Assembly: GCA_018676675.1 (NCBI GenBank)
Contig: JABHEG010000151.1
Location: 1 to 51,043, forward strand
DNA length: 51,043 nt
Source: Lentisphaerota bacterium
GTDB taxonomy: Bacteria > Verrucomicrobiota > Lentisphaeria > Oligosphaerales > JABHEG01
Reading direction: 5' to 3'
Shown here: positions 45,187 through 51,043 of the stretch, piece after piece
Position numbering within the stretch: the first letter of the stretch is position 1
Layout of the letters: the number at the start of each line of letters is the position of its first letter
The notes under the pieces: generated by a model
What the model saw: only the letters and a program-made list of their open reading frames with translations
Databases searched by the model: none
What the model was told of the DNA's origin: nothing
Program-made: the position numbers and the translations under genes

Positions 45187-46662
45187 ATGCTGTTGCCTCT
45201 GCTGATAGTAGGCGTTACCAACGTCCTGCATGCTGCCGACTCATCAGTCCCAAGAACAACGGACAAGAAGGTCTCTGCAATGGAACTGCTGTTCGAGTCT
45301 CGAACCGAGATCACCAAACGAACAGGGAATGTAGAGTTCTTCCAGCGAAAACCGACGATCTACCCTGAGCCGGTCCTGGAGCCGGATTCGTTCGTCGACG
45401 GGGCTGGGGCAATGTGCTACGGCACGGTCCTGCGTGACAAGGGGATCTTCCGTATGTGGTACTCGGCATGGCCTCGCGATTGGGCGGATGGTGCCAATTC
45501 CGGCTTGGTCGGGTACGCTGAGTCAGACGACGGGTTGGTTTGGCGGAAGCCCACACTGGGCTTGGTGGACTACAAGGGAAAAGGGAAGGACAATAACCTG
45601 ATCGACATATTCGGCCATTCATTCACGGTCTTCATTGATCCAGATGCGCCGGCCGACTCCCGCTATCGTGCCACGATGTCCATCAGACGTAAGGCCGGCT
45701 ATGGCTACTATACGGCTCACTCGGCCGATGGCCTGAATTGGGAGTATGACCAACTCGCACCGCAGTGGTGGTCCGTGGATGTCATTACCAGCATCTACCA
45801 TCCGGACCAAAGGAGAGCCATTGTCGCCCTGAAGTTCGCACCAAAGATCAATGGGCGCCGACGCCGTGCAGTCTGGAACGCAGAACTCCGAGACGGCCGT
45901 TGGTCGAAGGCACACGCTGCACTGTCGCCAGATGATATTGCCAATGCCGATGCCATCTCCCGCGGCTATCGAATCGGCGATTACTACGGCATGGGTATGA
46001 TGCCTGCCGGATCGGGCACGGTGGGCTTCCTCTGGCAGCTCCGCAGCTCAAACGGGACGCATGGAGTAAACGACGTAACGTTGGTCTATCAGGCTGGACG
46101 TGGGCAGAATTGGGAGCATGTCCCCGGCCGCCCCGATTTTATCAGCCATGCGGACCCTGACTTTGGCAAAGGCACAATCTACACATCCTCCTGCCCGGTC
46201 ACGGTCGGAGACGAGCAATGGCTTTACTTCACTGCGTACAATCGCACGCATGGTTGGTTCTTGCACAAGGACAAGAGAATCGCCGCCAAACGAATGCAGA
46301 CGGTGATCGACGAAGGCCTTAGCCGTATCGGCGTTGCTCGCTGGCCGAAGTGGCGGCTGTTCGGTTTTCGGAGTGATCCCGGGGGATCCCTCACCCTTAG
46401 TCTGGCCGGCATCAAGGAGCCGTGTCGTCTCTTGCTCAACTACGAATGCGAACAGGGCGGCTCGGTTCGAGTATCGCTTGAAGATGTGCCGGAGAGAGCA
46501 GAAGAGAACTCCATTCCCCTCACGGGCAGCAGTCTTGACGCCGCTGCGACCTGGAGTGACGGCGATGTACTGGCACCACGACCCGAGGGGCAGTCAATCA
46601 AGGCAACGCTGCACATGGATCGGGCGAGCATCTATGCGTACCAGATTCTCCCTACCGAGTAG
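45187..46662 (+). CDS. Exported five-bladed-propeller glycosidase-like protein
   Basis: About 491 residues with a signal peptide (LLPLLIVGVTNVLHAADS). Blades such as FRMWYSAWPRDWADG, VGYAESDDGLVWRKPTLG and YYTAHSADGLNWEYD resemble GH32/GH43/GH130-like five-bladed propellers; the end (about 395-490) is a beta-sandwich. No catalytic triad was fixed. The start is odd. The strong GGAAAGGAG ends at 45170, 16 bases before this ATG but 7 bases before an in-frame ATC (45178), giving Ile/Met-Arg-His before the annotated Met. A TTG at 45151 is also in frame. Last gene of the sulfatase group, 57 bases after the deacetylase gene. Confidence 0.72.
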   Translation: MLLPLLIVGVTNVLHAADSSVPRTTDKKVSAMELLFESRTEITKRTGNVEFFQRKPTIYPEPVLEPDSFVDGAGAMCYGTVLRDKGIFRMWYSAWPRDWADGANSGLVGYAESDDGLVWRKPTLGLVDYKGKGKDNNLIDIFGHSFTVFIDPDAPADSRYRATMSIRRKAGYGYYTAHSADGLNWEYDQLAPQWWSVDVITSIYHPDQRRAIVALKFAPKINGRRRRAVWNAELRDGRWSKAHAALSPDDIANADAISRGYRIGDYYGMGMMPAGSGTVGFLWQLRSSNGTHGVNDVTLVYQAGRGQNWEHVPGRPDFISHADPDFGKGTIYTSSCPVTVGDEQWLYFTAYNRTHGWFLHKDKRIAAKRMQTVIDEGLSRIGVARWPKWRLFGFRSDPGGSLTLSLAGIKEPCRLLLNYECEQGGSVRVSLEDVPERAEENSIPLTGSSLDAAATWSDGDVLAPRPEGQSIKATLHMDRASIYAYQILPTE

Positions 46663-47092
46663 AAAACGGCCAGGGGTAACGCACATAACAGGCCTACCAT
46701 GCTCCTGCGCTGACGCTGTGCGCCGCCAGGCGCGGCGTTCTGCCAAACAATGGTGACCGGATGATCGGGGGTCCGGAACGAGGCCAACCGGAAACCATCG
46801 GATGCCGGACGCATGTTTGGAGGATCACCCCGACAGAAGTACTGATTGCAGGTTTCAGTCTTCAGTGTTCAGGTGTCAGGAGGATGGTTCCGAGCTCACT
46901 GTGACCTTCCTGAAACCTGAAACCCGACACCTGGACTCTCCGCCGCAGACTTTTGTCGGGGTGATCTTGGAGGGCCGATGTCCCCAGCGGCCGCCTGAGA
47001 CGGGAAACGGTTGTCCAGGACGCCGCCACGGCGGTTTCCGGACTCACTCGTTTCCGAGAGAACCAACCCCTTGCTGGCGTGCCTCGCCACCC
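46663..47092. other. 430-base gene-free spacer
   Basis: No credible gene. The right part (46823-46966) is the palindromic element described separately. The left part holds a small hairpin (GCGCC, four bases, GGCGC) in a GC-rich stretch and short gene-like fragments that cannot be assigned. It marks the border between the glycan locus and the integrase/ParB region. Confidence 0.55.
46823..46966. mobile_element. 144-bp MITE-like palindromic element
   Basis: The ends are 18-bp terminal inverted repeats (46823-46840 and 46949-46966) matching at 17 positions, starting GATCACCCCGACA. The whole element is an imperfect palindrome exactly centred on GAGCTC (46892-46897); inner arms 46871-46880 and 46909-46918 match at 9 of 10. 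It is bounded on both sides by the 6-bp direct repeat TTGGAG (46817-46822 and 46967-46972), as expected for a target-site duplication. It has no coding capacity. No second copy was noticed in the window. A non-autonomous transposable element is the simplest reading; a large regulatory hairpin is an alternative. Confidence 0.6.
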
Positions 47093-48103
47093 TCAGTCTG
47101 TAGGAAACTCCTTGAGGAAGGCTTGCCAGCGTTCGAGGAAGGTGGGGTGCTGATTGAGACGGCGCAGAATGCGGTTGAGTTGCGTCCGCGACGCTTTGAT
47201 TTGTTGCCGTTCGGGGTCGTCCGCCTCCCCGTCGAGTTGGCGCAGTGCCTCCTTGATAGAGACCTGGCCTGCGTGCATCTGCTCGAAGAGCTCCGGGGCC
47301 TCCCGCTGGATCCGTATCGCATCGCCCACATACCCGTTGCTCACCTGCATCATGGCTGCGACGATGACCCTCGCACTTACGGGCGCGTCTGCTGGCCCAG
47401 GGTTGTTTGCCATTAGTGGCAAACAACCTCCGTCACGCTTGCGTTCCCAGGCCGCGCGTACCTTCTCGAGGCGGCCCTGCTTCACCATTTCGGAGACATC
47501 CGGCAGGAGACGGACGGCGGTCGTGGCTTGTTGAGTCTTGCTGATCTCGTGGTGGTATTGGTTTGCCGAGAGGGCGTAGACCAAGGCGTCGTCATCTGAC
47601 CCGACAAAGTCCAGAACGGCCACGAAGATGCCCAGTTCACGGCAGGCCCGCAGCCGGTGTCGACCATCCAGGATCTGGCCATCAAAGCGGGTCAACGGAG
47701 TCTGCAGTCCGTTGTCCGCGATCGACTCCTTCAGGGCCTCGTACTCGGAGTCTGACTTGACCGGCATGAACTGGGACAGCGGATGCGGCTCAAGCGTGCC
47801 CGGGTCGGTGAGTCCTTCCGGTGCCGGCACCAACATCACGCCCTGGGGCATATCCAACCACGGCTCCGTGGGATCGGGATCGGGCTCGCCCGTCATCCCG
47901 GGGTCGTCCAGCATCGGCGGCTCATCGACCGGCATCCCGGACTCATCCAGCGGCGGTTCCGCCATCATACCCGGGTCATCCATCATCCCAGGCTCGTCGA
48001 TTGGCATACCCGGTTCCGTGGGCTTGTTCAGGTTAGCCACGCCTGCGTCGTCCATTGACATGGTCTCTTCATCGTTCATAGCGCCATCCCTCTCTTCCTG
48101 CAT
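47093..48103 (-). CDS. ParB-like nuclease-domain protein with acidic N-terminus
   Basis: 336 residues. The first 100 or so are acidic and rich in Pro and Met, with a repeated DEPGM/DDPGM-type unit, probably disordered. About 110-205 is a ParB/Srx-like domain: SDSEYEALKESIADNG, then the GRHRLRACRELGI box. A helical part follows with an HTH-like segment (SNGYVGDAIRIQREAPELF) and a basic C-terminus. This is the layout of ParB-like DNA-binding proteins of plasmids, phages and mobile islands; no ParA partner is present. The ATG at 48103 follows GAAGGAAGAG; a GTG at 48163 in frame lacks a ribosome site. It lies downstream of two tiny genes and the integrase gene, all on this strand. Confidence 0.8.
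   Translation of the reverse strand: MQEERDGAMNDEETMSMDDAGVANLNKPTEPGMPIDEPGMMDDPGMMAEPPLDESGMPVDEPPMLDDPGMTGEPDPDPTEPWLDMPQGVMLVPAPEGLTDPGTLEPHPLSQFMPVKSDSEYEALKESIADNGLQTPLTRFDGQILDGRHRLRACRELGIFVAVLDFVGSDDDALVYALSANQYHHEISKTQQATTAVRLLPDVSEMVKQGRLEKVRAAWERKRDGGCLPLMANNPGPADAPVSARVIVAAMMQVSNGYVGDAIRIQREAPELFEQMHAGQVSIKEALRQLDGEADDPERQQIKASRTQLNRILRRLNQHPTFLERWQAFLKEFPTD
47401..47428. repeat. Perfect 12-bp inverted repeat inside parB-like gene
   Basis: GGTTGTTTGCCA and TGGCAAACAACC flank a 4-base loop (TTAG). It falls in the coding sequence between the ParB-domain and the HTH-like segment (LPLMANNPG region). It could be a binding site for the encoded protein, since chromosomal parS sites can lie in or near parB, or an RNA hairpin. 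It does not resemble the standard 16-bp parS. Confidence 0.6.
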
Positions 48104-48167
48104 CGTCTCTTCCTTCGTTTCCCTGGGGCTCCGGCAACCCGGCGCGTAATGCCGTTCCCTCACGTCC

Positions 48168-48269
48168 TCACAGATCTTGCTCCGGCCGCCACCAGTTGGG
48201 CGTGTCGCTGTACCAGTCGGGAGCCTCGTCCAATGGCGTGAGTTTGAGTTCGTCCGGGTGCGGTTTCAT
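48168..48269 (-). CDS. Small hypothetical protein (33 aa)
   Basis: A short frame starting MKPHPDELKLTPLDEAP and ending in a Trp-rich segment (WYSDTPNWWRPEQ). Its ATG comes one base after the stop of the 77-residue gene (TAAGATG), so it could be translated by re-initiation; it has no ribosome site of its own. The composition is acidic and protein-like. No family is recognised. Too short for a firm call. Confidence 0.35.
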   Translation of the reverse strand: MKPHPDELKLTPLDEAPDWYSDTPNWWRPEQDL

Positions 48270-48270
48270 C

Positions 48271-48504
48271 TTAGACCAGCATGTGATAGTCGTTGATCTC
48301 GAACACGCTTTGCTGGCGAGATGTGGCGCGCAGCGCGATCAACGCCTCCTGCACGGCTCGCGTACCGCCGAAGAGCCGTACGACCTCATCCGGGAATGGG
48401 TGCAAGTCGCATGTCTCCTCCCGCAGCATGTCAATCGTCAGGTCAAAGGCATCGTTGAGCAGCTCCGTGAACACGGGGTCTGGTCGACACGCGAAATGCA
48501 GCAT
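48271..48504 (-). CDS. Small hypothetical protein (77 aa)
   Basis: Starts MLHFACRPDPVFTELLND; predicted mostly helical, acidic, soluble. The start at 48504 is set by AAGGAG nine bases upstream and by a promoter-like pair (48568-48596); longer in-frame versions to 48672 cross that promoter and are poor protein. No family recognised. It sits between the integrase gene and the ParB-like gene on the same strand and is followed after one base by a 33-codon frame, suggesting a small operon. Confidence 0.6.
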   Translation of the reverse strand: MLHFACRPDPVFTELLNDAFDLTIDMLREETCDLHPFPDEVVRLFGGTRAVQEALIALRATSRQQSVFEINDYHMLV

Positions 48505-48567
48505 CGGTGTTGCTCCTTCGTCCTGAGCAAGTGAACTGGACGCCGTGACGCACAAACCTATCGTGGC

Positions 48568-48596
48568 AGTATACGCGAGGCGTGGGCACGCAGCAA
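48568..48596 (-). promoter_or_regulatory. Sigma70-type promoter for the small genes and parB-like gene
   Basis: Read on the minus strand: TTGCTG, 17 bases, TATACT. The -10 box matches consensus at five of six positions; the -35 is weak (three of six). The predicted start site is about 57 bases before the 77-residue gene, in the space after the integrase gene. Confidence 0.4.
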
Positions 48597-48668
48597 GCCC
48601 TGATGCAGCGCTCGCGGACACTCTCATCCTCTGGGCAGATGCCCCATTGCCGGCATCCGGCGAAGTGA

Positions 48669-50498
48669 TCAACGCCGATGACCAGGCGGCGATGCACGGG
48701 CACGCTTGCCGTGGGTGTGGGCACCGCGCTTCCGCCAGGCCTGCCGATGTGATCCCCGCTTCGGCGACCGCTGCGCGCGTCGCTCCGGCATCGCGTCAGG
48801 GGAGGCTCGGGCTGGCGGCGCGGGTTCATCGTCGCCATTCTCCTCGTTGGGGCCGGCGTCCACAGGGCCCCCAGCGTCCGGCGCGGTCTGGTCCGTGGTT
48901 GGTGGCGGAGCCTCTTGCGGATTCCGCGCTTCTGCGGCGTCTGCGCCCGGATGGTCAGCATCGTCGATGTCCTTTGGCCCGGCCCCCCACTGGGGATTGT
49001 CATTCGGTGGGAGAGTCGGAAAGGGAGATACCTGGGGTGACGGCGGTTCCTCCGCGGACCCGGGACGCGCCTCCGGCTGCCGCGGAGGAACCGCAGAACC
49101 TGCAGGAGCTGGCCCTGCAGAGGTCACGGGAGAAGCGACTCTAGTTGCAGGCCCAGCAGGCCCAGCAGCGGCTTCCCGGTTCGTTAGGCCAGGCAACGTG
49201 CCGCGGAGCAGCAGGTCCAACGGGCTGGTCGCCGGGGTGCACATCTCGCGGATGACGTGGAGATAGATCATGGTCGTCTCGATGCGCTCGTGACCCAGGT
49301 ACTCCTGAACACGATGGATCTCGACGCCGCTCATGAGAAGGTGTGTGGCAAACGAATGGCGCAGTACGTGTGGCGTGACATGCTTCCGGATCCCAGCTCT
49401 CTTCGCGGCTTCCGCAACGGCGCGTTCGACCGTGCATCGATGGATATGCTGGCGCCCAACCTTGCCGGATCGAGGATCCACCGAACGCCTTGGGCTTGGG
49501 AACACATACTGCCAAATGAAGCTGCGCGCGGCAGACCGGTACTTGCGGGAAAGGGCATCAGGCAGCCAGACCTCGCCGTGCCCCTGCTCAAGGTCCTTGT
49601 CATGGACCTCTTTGGCAGCCGCGATTTTCGCACGCAGGCCATCGGTCAAGTGTTCGGGCAGCATCACCGTCCTGTCCTTGTCTCCCTTCCCGGAAATAAT
49701 CCGGACCGTTCTCATGTCAAAGTCGTTGTCGTGTACGCGCAGGCGGCAGTATTCCTGCAGGCGCATTCCAGTGCCGTAGATGAGCTCGATCGTGAAACGG
49801 TCGTCCGGAGTTGTCGCCGAACGGATCAGCTCAAGTGTCTCGTTGGGGGACAGAACCACAGGCAACCGCTTCCCGCGCTTGGCACGCGGAGTCTCCTCAA
49901 GCTCCTCCACAGACACGTGGAGAACGTACCGGAACAGGAACAGGAGCCCGTTGAAGGCCTGATTCTGAGTGCTCTTGGCCACGTTCCCTTCGAGAGCAAG
50001 GTGGGTCAGGAACGCCTTGAACTCGTTGGCGTTCGGCATGCTGCCACTCAAGCCGACTTCTTCCCTGTAGGAGTAGAATCGCCGAGCCCATCTCAGGTAG
50101 GATCCCTCAGTTTTCAGGGCTTTGCGGTGAAGCCGAAGCTCTTCCTTCATGCGCTGCAGTGTTGGGCCGGCTTCGGTGCCGACTGGTGGCGCCTGGGGGG
50201 GCATTCCCGACACGGCTGCATTGCCATGACTCGACTTCGGGTGAACCTGCCGGAACTGATGAAAGTAGATGCGCACGGCATCGCGTGCCTGCGCTACTTG
50301 CCAATCCGGCCGCTCCTCCTGATCTCGCAGCAGCGCAGAGAAGCGCAGGAGGCATCCATCGAAGTCGGGATTCCCCAGCTCCCGTGCGAAATACAGGAAT
50401 AGGTGGACCCAATGCCCGTAGAAGTGTGCTTGCTCGCGCTTCACCAAGCGGCGGGCCAGCAGGAACTCTTCGAACTGTGAAACCGTTTGTTCGTACAT
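48669..50498 (-). CDS. intI: Integron integrase (IntI-type tyrosine recombinase) with long tail
   Basis: 609 residues, far longer than usual IntI proteins (about 320-450). Residues 1-95 form an extra SAM-like domain (HFYGHWVHLFLYF, RPDWQVAQARDAVRIYF). The core-binding domain is about 112-205, with STQNQAFNGLLFLFR typical of IntI. The catalytic domain shows Arg246 (GTGMRLQEY), Lys271, His377, Arg380 (HVLRHSFATHLL), His403 (LGHER) and Tyr412. The IntI-specific insertion is present at about 316-350 (SRKYRSAARSFIWQYVFPS, SVDPRSG). The usual IntI ending SPLD is at 425-428; beyond it about 180 residues of Pro/Ala/Glu-rich, probably disordered sequence end in a strongly basic stretch. The ATG has GAGG upstream and a good promoter. 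attI was not identified. Confidence 0.9.
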   Translation of the reverse strand: MYEQTVSQFEEFLLARRLVKREQAHFYGHWVHLFLYFARELGNPDFDGCLLRFSALLRDQEERPDWQVAQARDAVRIYFHQFRQVHPKSSHGNAAVSGMPPQAPPVGTEAGPTLQRMKEELRLHRKALKTEGSYLRWARRFYSYREEVGLSGSMPNANEFKAFLTHLALEGNVAKSTQNQAFNGLLFLFRYVLHVSVEELEETPRAKRGKRLPVVLSPNETLELIRSATTPDDRFTIELIYGTGMRLQEYCRLRVHDNDFDMRTVRIISGKGDKDRTVMLPEHLTDGLRAKIAAAKEVHDKDLEQGHGEVWLPDALSRKYRSAARSFIWQYVFPSPRRSVDPRSGKVGRQHIHRCTVERAVAEAAKRAGIRKHVTPHVLRHSFATHLLMSGVEIHRVQEYLGHERIETTMIYLHVIREMCTPATSPLDLLLRGTLPGLTNREAAAGPAGPATRVASPVTSAGPAPAGSAVPPRQPEARPGSAEEPPSPQVSPFPTLPPNDNPQWGAGPKDIDDADHPGADAAEARNPQEAPPPTTDQTAPDAGGPVDAGPNEENGDDEPAPPARASPDAMPERRAQRSPKRGSHRQAWRKRGAHTHGKRARASPPGHRR

Positions 50499-50540
50499 CG
50501 AGCGCCTCTACTCATCGATGCTTTTGATAGCTTATGGCTA

Positions 50541-50569
50541 ATAGTATCCAGAAGCGGCACAGAAGTCAA
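50541..50569 (-). promoter_or_regulatory. Sigma70-type promoter of intI
   Basis: On the minus strand: TTGACT (50569-50564), 17 bases, TACTAT (50546-50541). Five of six and four of six matches with ideal spacing. The expected start site is about 35 bases before the intI ATG. A small inverted repeat (TAGC, five bases, GCTA) just downstream of the -10 could bind a repressor. Confidence 0.6.
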
Positions 50570-50619
50570 GTGCGACGCTAATAAATAAGTGTATAAACGA
50601 GAAGGGACAGGGAGGTAGC

Positions 50620-50672
50620 GCGCTGGTCTTCAGGCGTCTATCGGCAGGCAAACTCGCTGCCTGGTACAGCGC
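50620..50672. repeat. Nested inverted repeat upstream of intI
   Basis: Outer arms GCGCTG (50620-50625) and CAGCGC (50667-50672); inner arms CAGGCA (50645-50650) and TGCCTG (50658-50663) with a 7-base loop. Two-tier symmetry recalls recombination sites, but IntI core triplets (AAC/GTT) are not at the arm ends, so it is listed only as a structure. Confidence 0.35.
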
Positions 50673-50813
50673 CTTTCTCCCGGCCCCAATCGGATATTGC
50701 CCCGTCCAGGTCTGAGCTCAAACTCCCAAACTCAATAGGCGCAATTTTCTGTGCGACATCGAATCCGATATCTTCCGGCAAAGCGAGCATAGCCAAGCAC
50801 AAAGCAGCAGGAT

Positions 50814-50842
50814 TTGACACCTATTGTCCAACGTGGTAATAT
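50814..50842 (+). promoter_or_regulatory. Strong rightward promoter, candidate cassette promoter Pc
   Basis: TTGACA (50814-50819), 17 bases, TAATAT (50837-50842): a perfect -35 box, four of six at -10, ideal spacing. It points away from intI toward the right edge, the orientation expected of an integron Pc promoter when the array lies upstream of intI. No complete gene follows within the window. Confidence 0.6.
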
Positions 50843-50949
50843 CAATCAGGTTGAGGCGGAATTCCGAGCATCCTGCGCCAAACGCTGCGCAGAAACAGTA
50901 AACGTTGCCGGGCAGGAAACCGGACACCGGACAATCGGGCAATAAGGCG

Positions 50950-51043
50950 ATGGCGGTCGTCGCGGTTGATCGGTCCCCGGTGAAGCCAATCGCAGGTTGC
51001 CCAGCCGATCGCCCTCGGATAGAATGGAGCGAACCGGAGCCGG
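50950..51043 (+). CDS. Possible gene start running off the right edge
   Basis: An ATG with AAGG close upstream opens a frame that stays open for its 31 codons to the window end (starts MAVVAVDRSPVKPIAG). It is about 100 bases downstream of the strong rightward promoter. If real it could be the first cassette or flanking gene. It is too short to judge and the spacing of the ribosome site is poor. Confidence 0.22.
   Translation, partial: MAVVAVDRSPVKPIAGCPADRPRIEWSEPEP

Larger units (their letters stand above)
50499..51043. other. 545-base intI upstream region (possible attI zone)
   Basis: Relatively AT-rich near intI. It holds the intI promoter, a nested inverted repeat, a second promoter facing right, and perhaps the start of a gene at the edge. 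In integrons this is where attI and the first cassette lie. A search by eye for GTTRRRY crossover sites to the right of the second promoter found none. A minus-strand frame at 50638-50820 has fair composition but no ribosome site. Confidence 0.5.

Noticed and set aside
46823..46966. Interpretation of the 144-bp palindrome as an attC site
   Set aside because: Its ends are GATCACC/GGTGATC, without the AAC and GTT core triplets of attC, and it has flanking direct repeats that attC sites do not have.
49257..50402. 381-codon plus-strand frame opposite intI
   Set aside because: Antisense shadow of a well-defined recombinase with all catalytic residues.
50638..50820. 60-codon minus-strand frame upstream of intI
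   Set aside because: Reasonable composition, but it begins at a GTG without ribosome site inside the rightward promoter and no family is recognised.
1..51043. CRISPR arrays, tRNA or rRNA genes
   Set aside because: Looked for regularly spaced repeats, T-loop-like GTTCRA motifs and rRNA-like stretches by eye; none convincing.

Overview
The window is high-GC bacterial DNA, densely packed with long, mostly secreted glycan-degrading proteins. There are many GTG starts, no SusC/SusD pair and no recognisable transcription factor. The inventory is heparinase II/III-like lyases, a parallel beta-helix protein, GH29, a GH42-like and a clan-A hydrolase, SGNH and sialate O-acetylesterases, a sulfatase, a PL22-like lyase, a DUF6785-type membrane protein, and FAD and ceramidase-like families. 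This is typical of the PVC bacteria (Lentisphaerota, Kiritimatiellota, Planctomycetota) or a close relative. That assignment is inference from gene content; no marker gene is present.

Layout. 0.1-2.2 kb: housekeeping (acylphosphatase, DsbD). 2.3-5.7 kb, minus strand: exported heparinase-like lyase. 6.0-23.7 kb, plus strand: a long run of FAD oxidoreductase, SGNH hydrolase, Asp-box propeller (sialidase fold), M20 deacylase, a lyase-like toroid fused to a beta-propeller, a beta-helix protein, a cellulase-like barrel and a polytopic membrane protein. 23.8-27.3 kb: EamA exporter (minus), small beta-propeller and ceramidase-like protein (plus). 27.3-39.1 kb, minus strand: GH42-like protein, tandem concanavalin-like repeat protein and PEGA-TPR protein as one tightly packed unit, then GH29 and a sialate O-acetylesterase. 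39.4-46.7 kb, plus strand: clan-A hydrolase, then sulfatase, PL22-like lyase, polysaccharide deacetylase and an exported propeller protein, with visibly lower GC in spot counts.

46.7-51.0 kb is different in kind. A 144-bp palindromic element flanked by 6-bp direct repeats is followed on the minus strand by a ParB-like protein, two very small genes and an integron-type tyrosine recombinase (IntI). The recombinase carries an extra N-terminal domain and a tail of about 180 residues beyond the usual IntI end. Two well-formed sigma70-type promoters diverge upstream of it. One reads intI; the other points off the right edge, where a cassette array could lie. I could not find attI or attC in the window.

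Working model (inference): exported lyases and hydrolases with binding modules cut a complex, probably uronate-containing and sulfated or acylated glycan. Esterases, deacetylase, sulfatase and M20/ceramidase-like amidases strip substituents. Signal-less enzymes (sulfatase, PL22-like, deacetylase, FAD oxidoreductase) finish the work in the cytoplasm. The most promising leads for something undescribed are the extended integron integrase locus with its ParB-like neighbour and internal perfect palindrome, and the GH42-like / concanavalin-repeat / PEGA-TPR operon.
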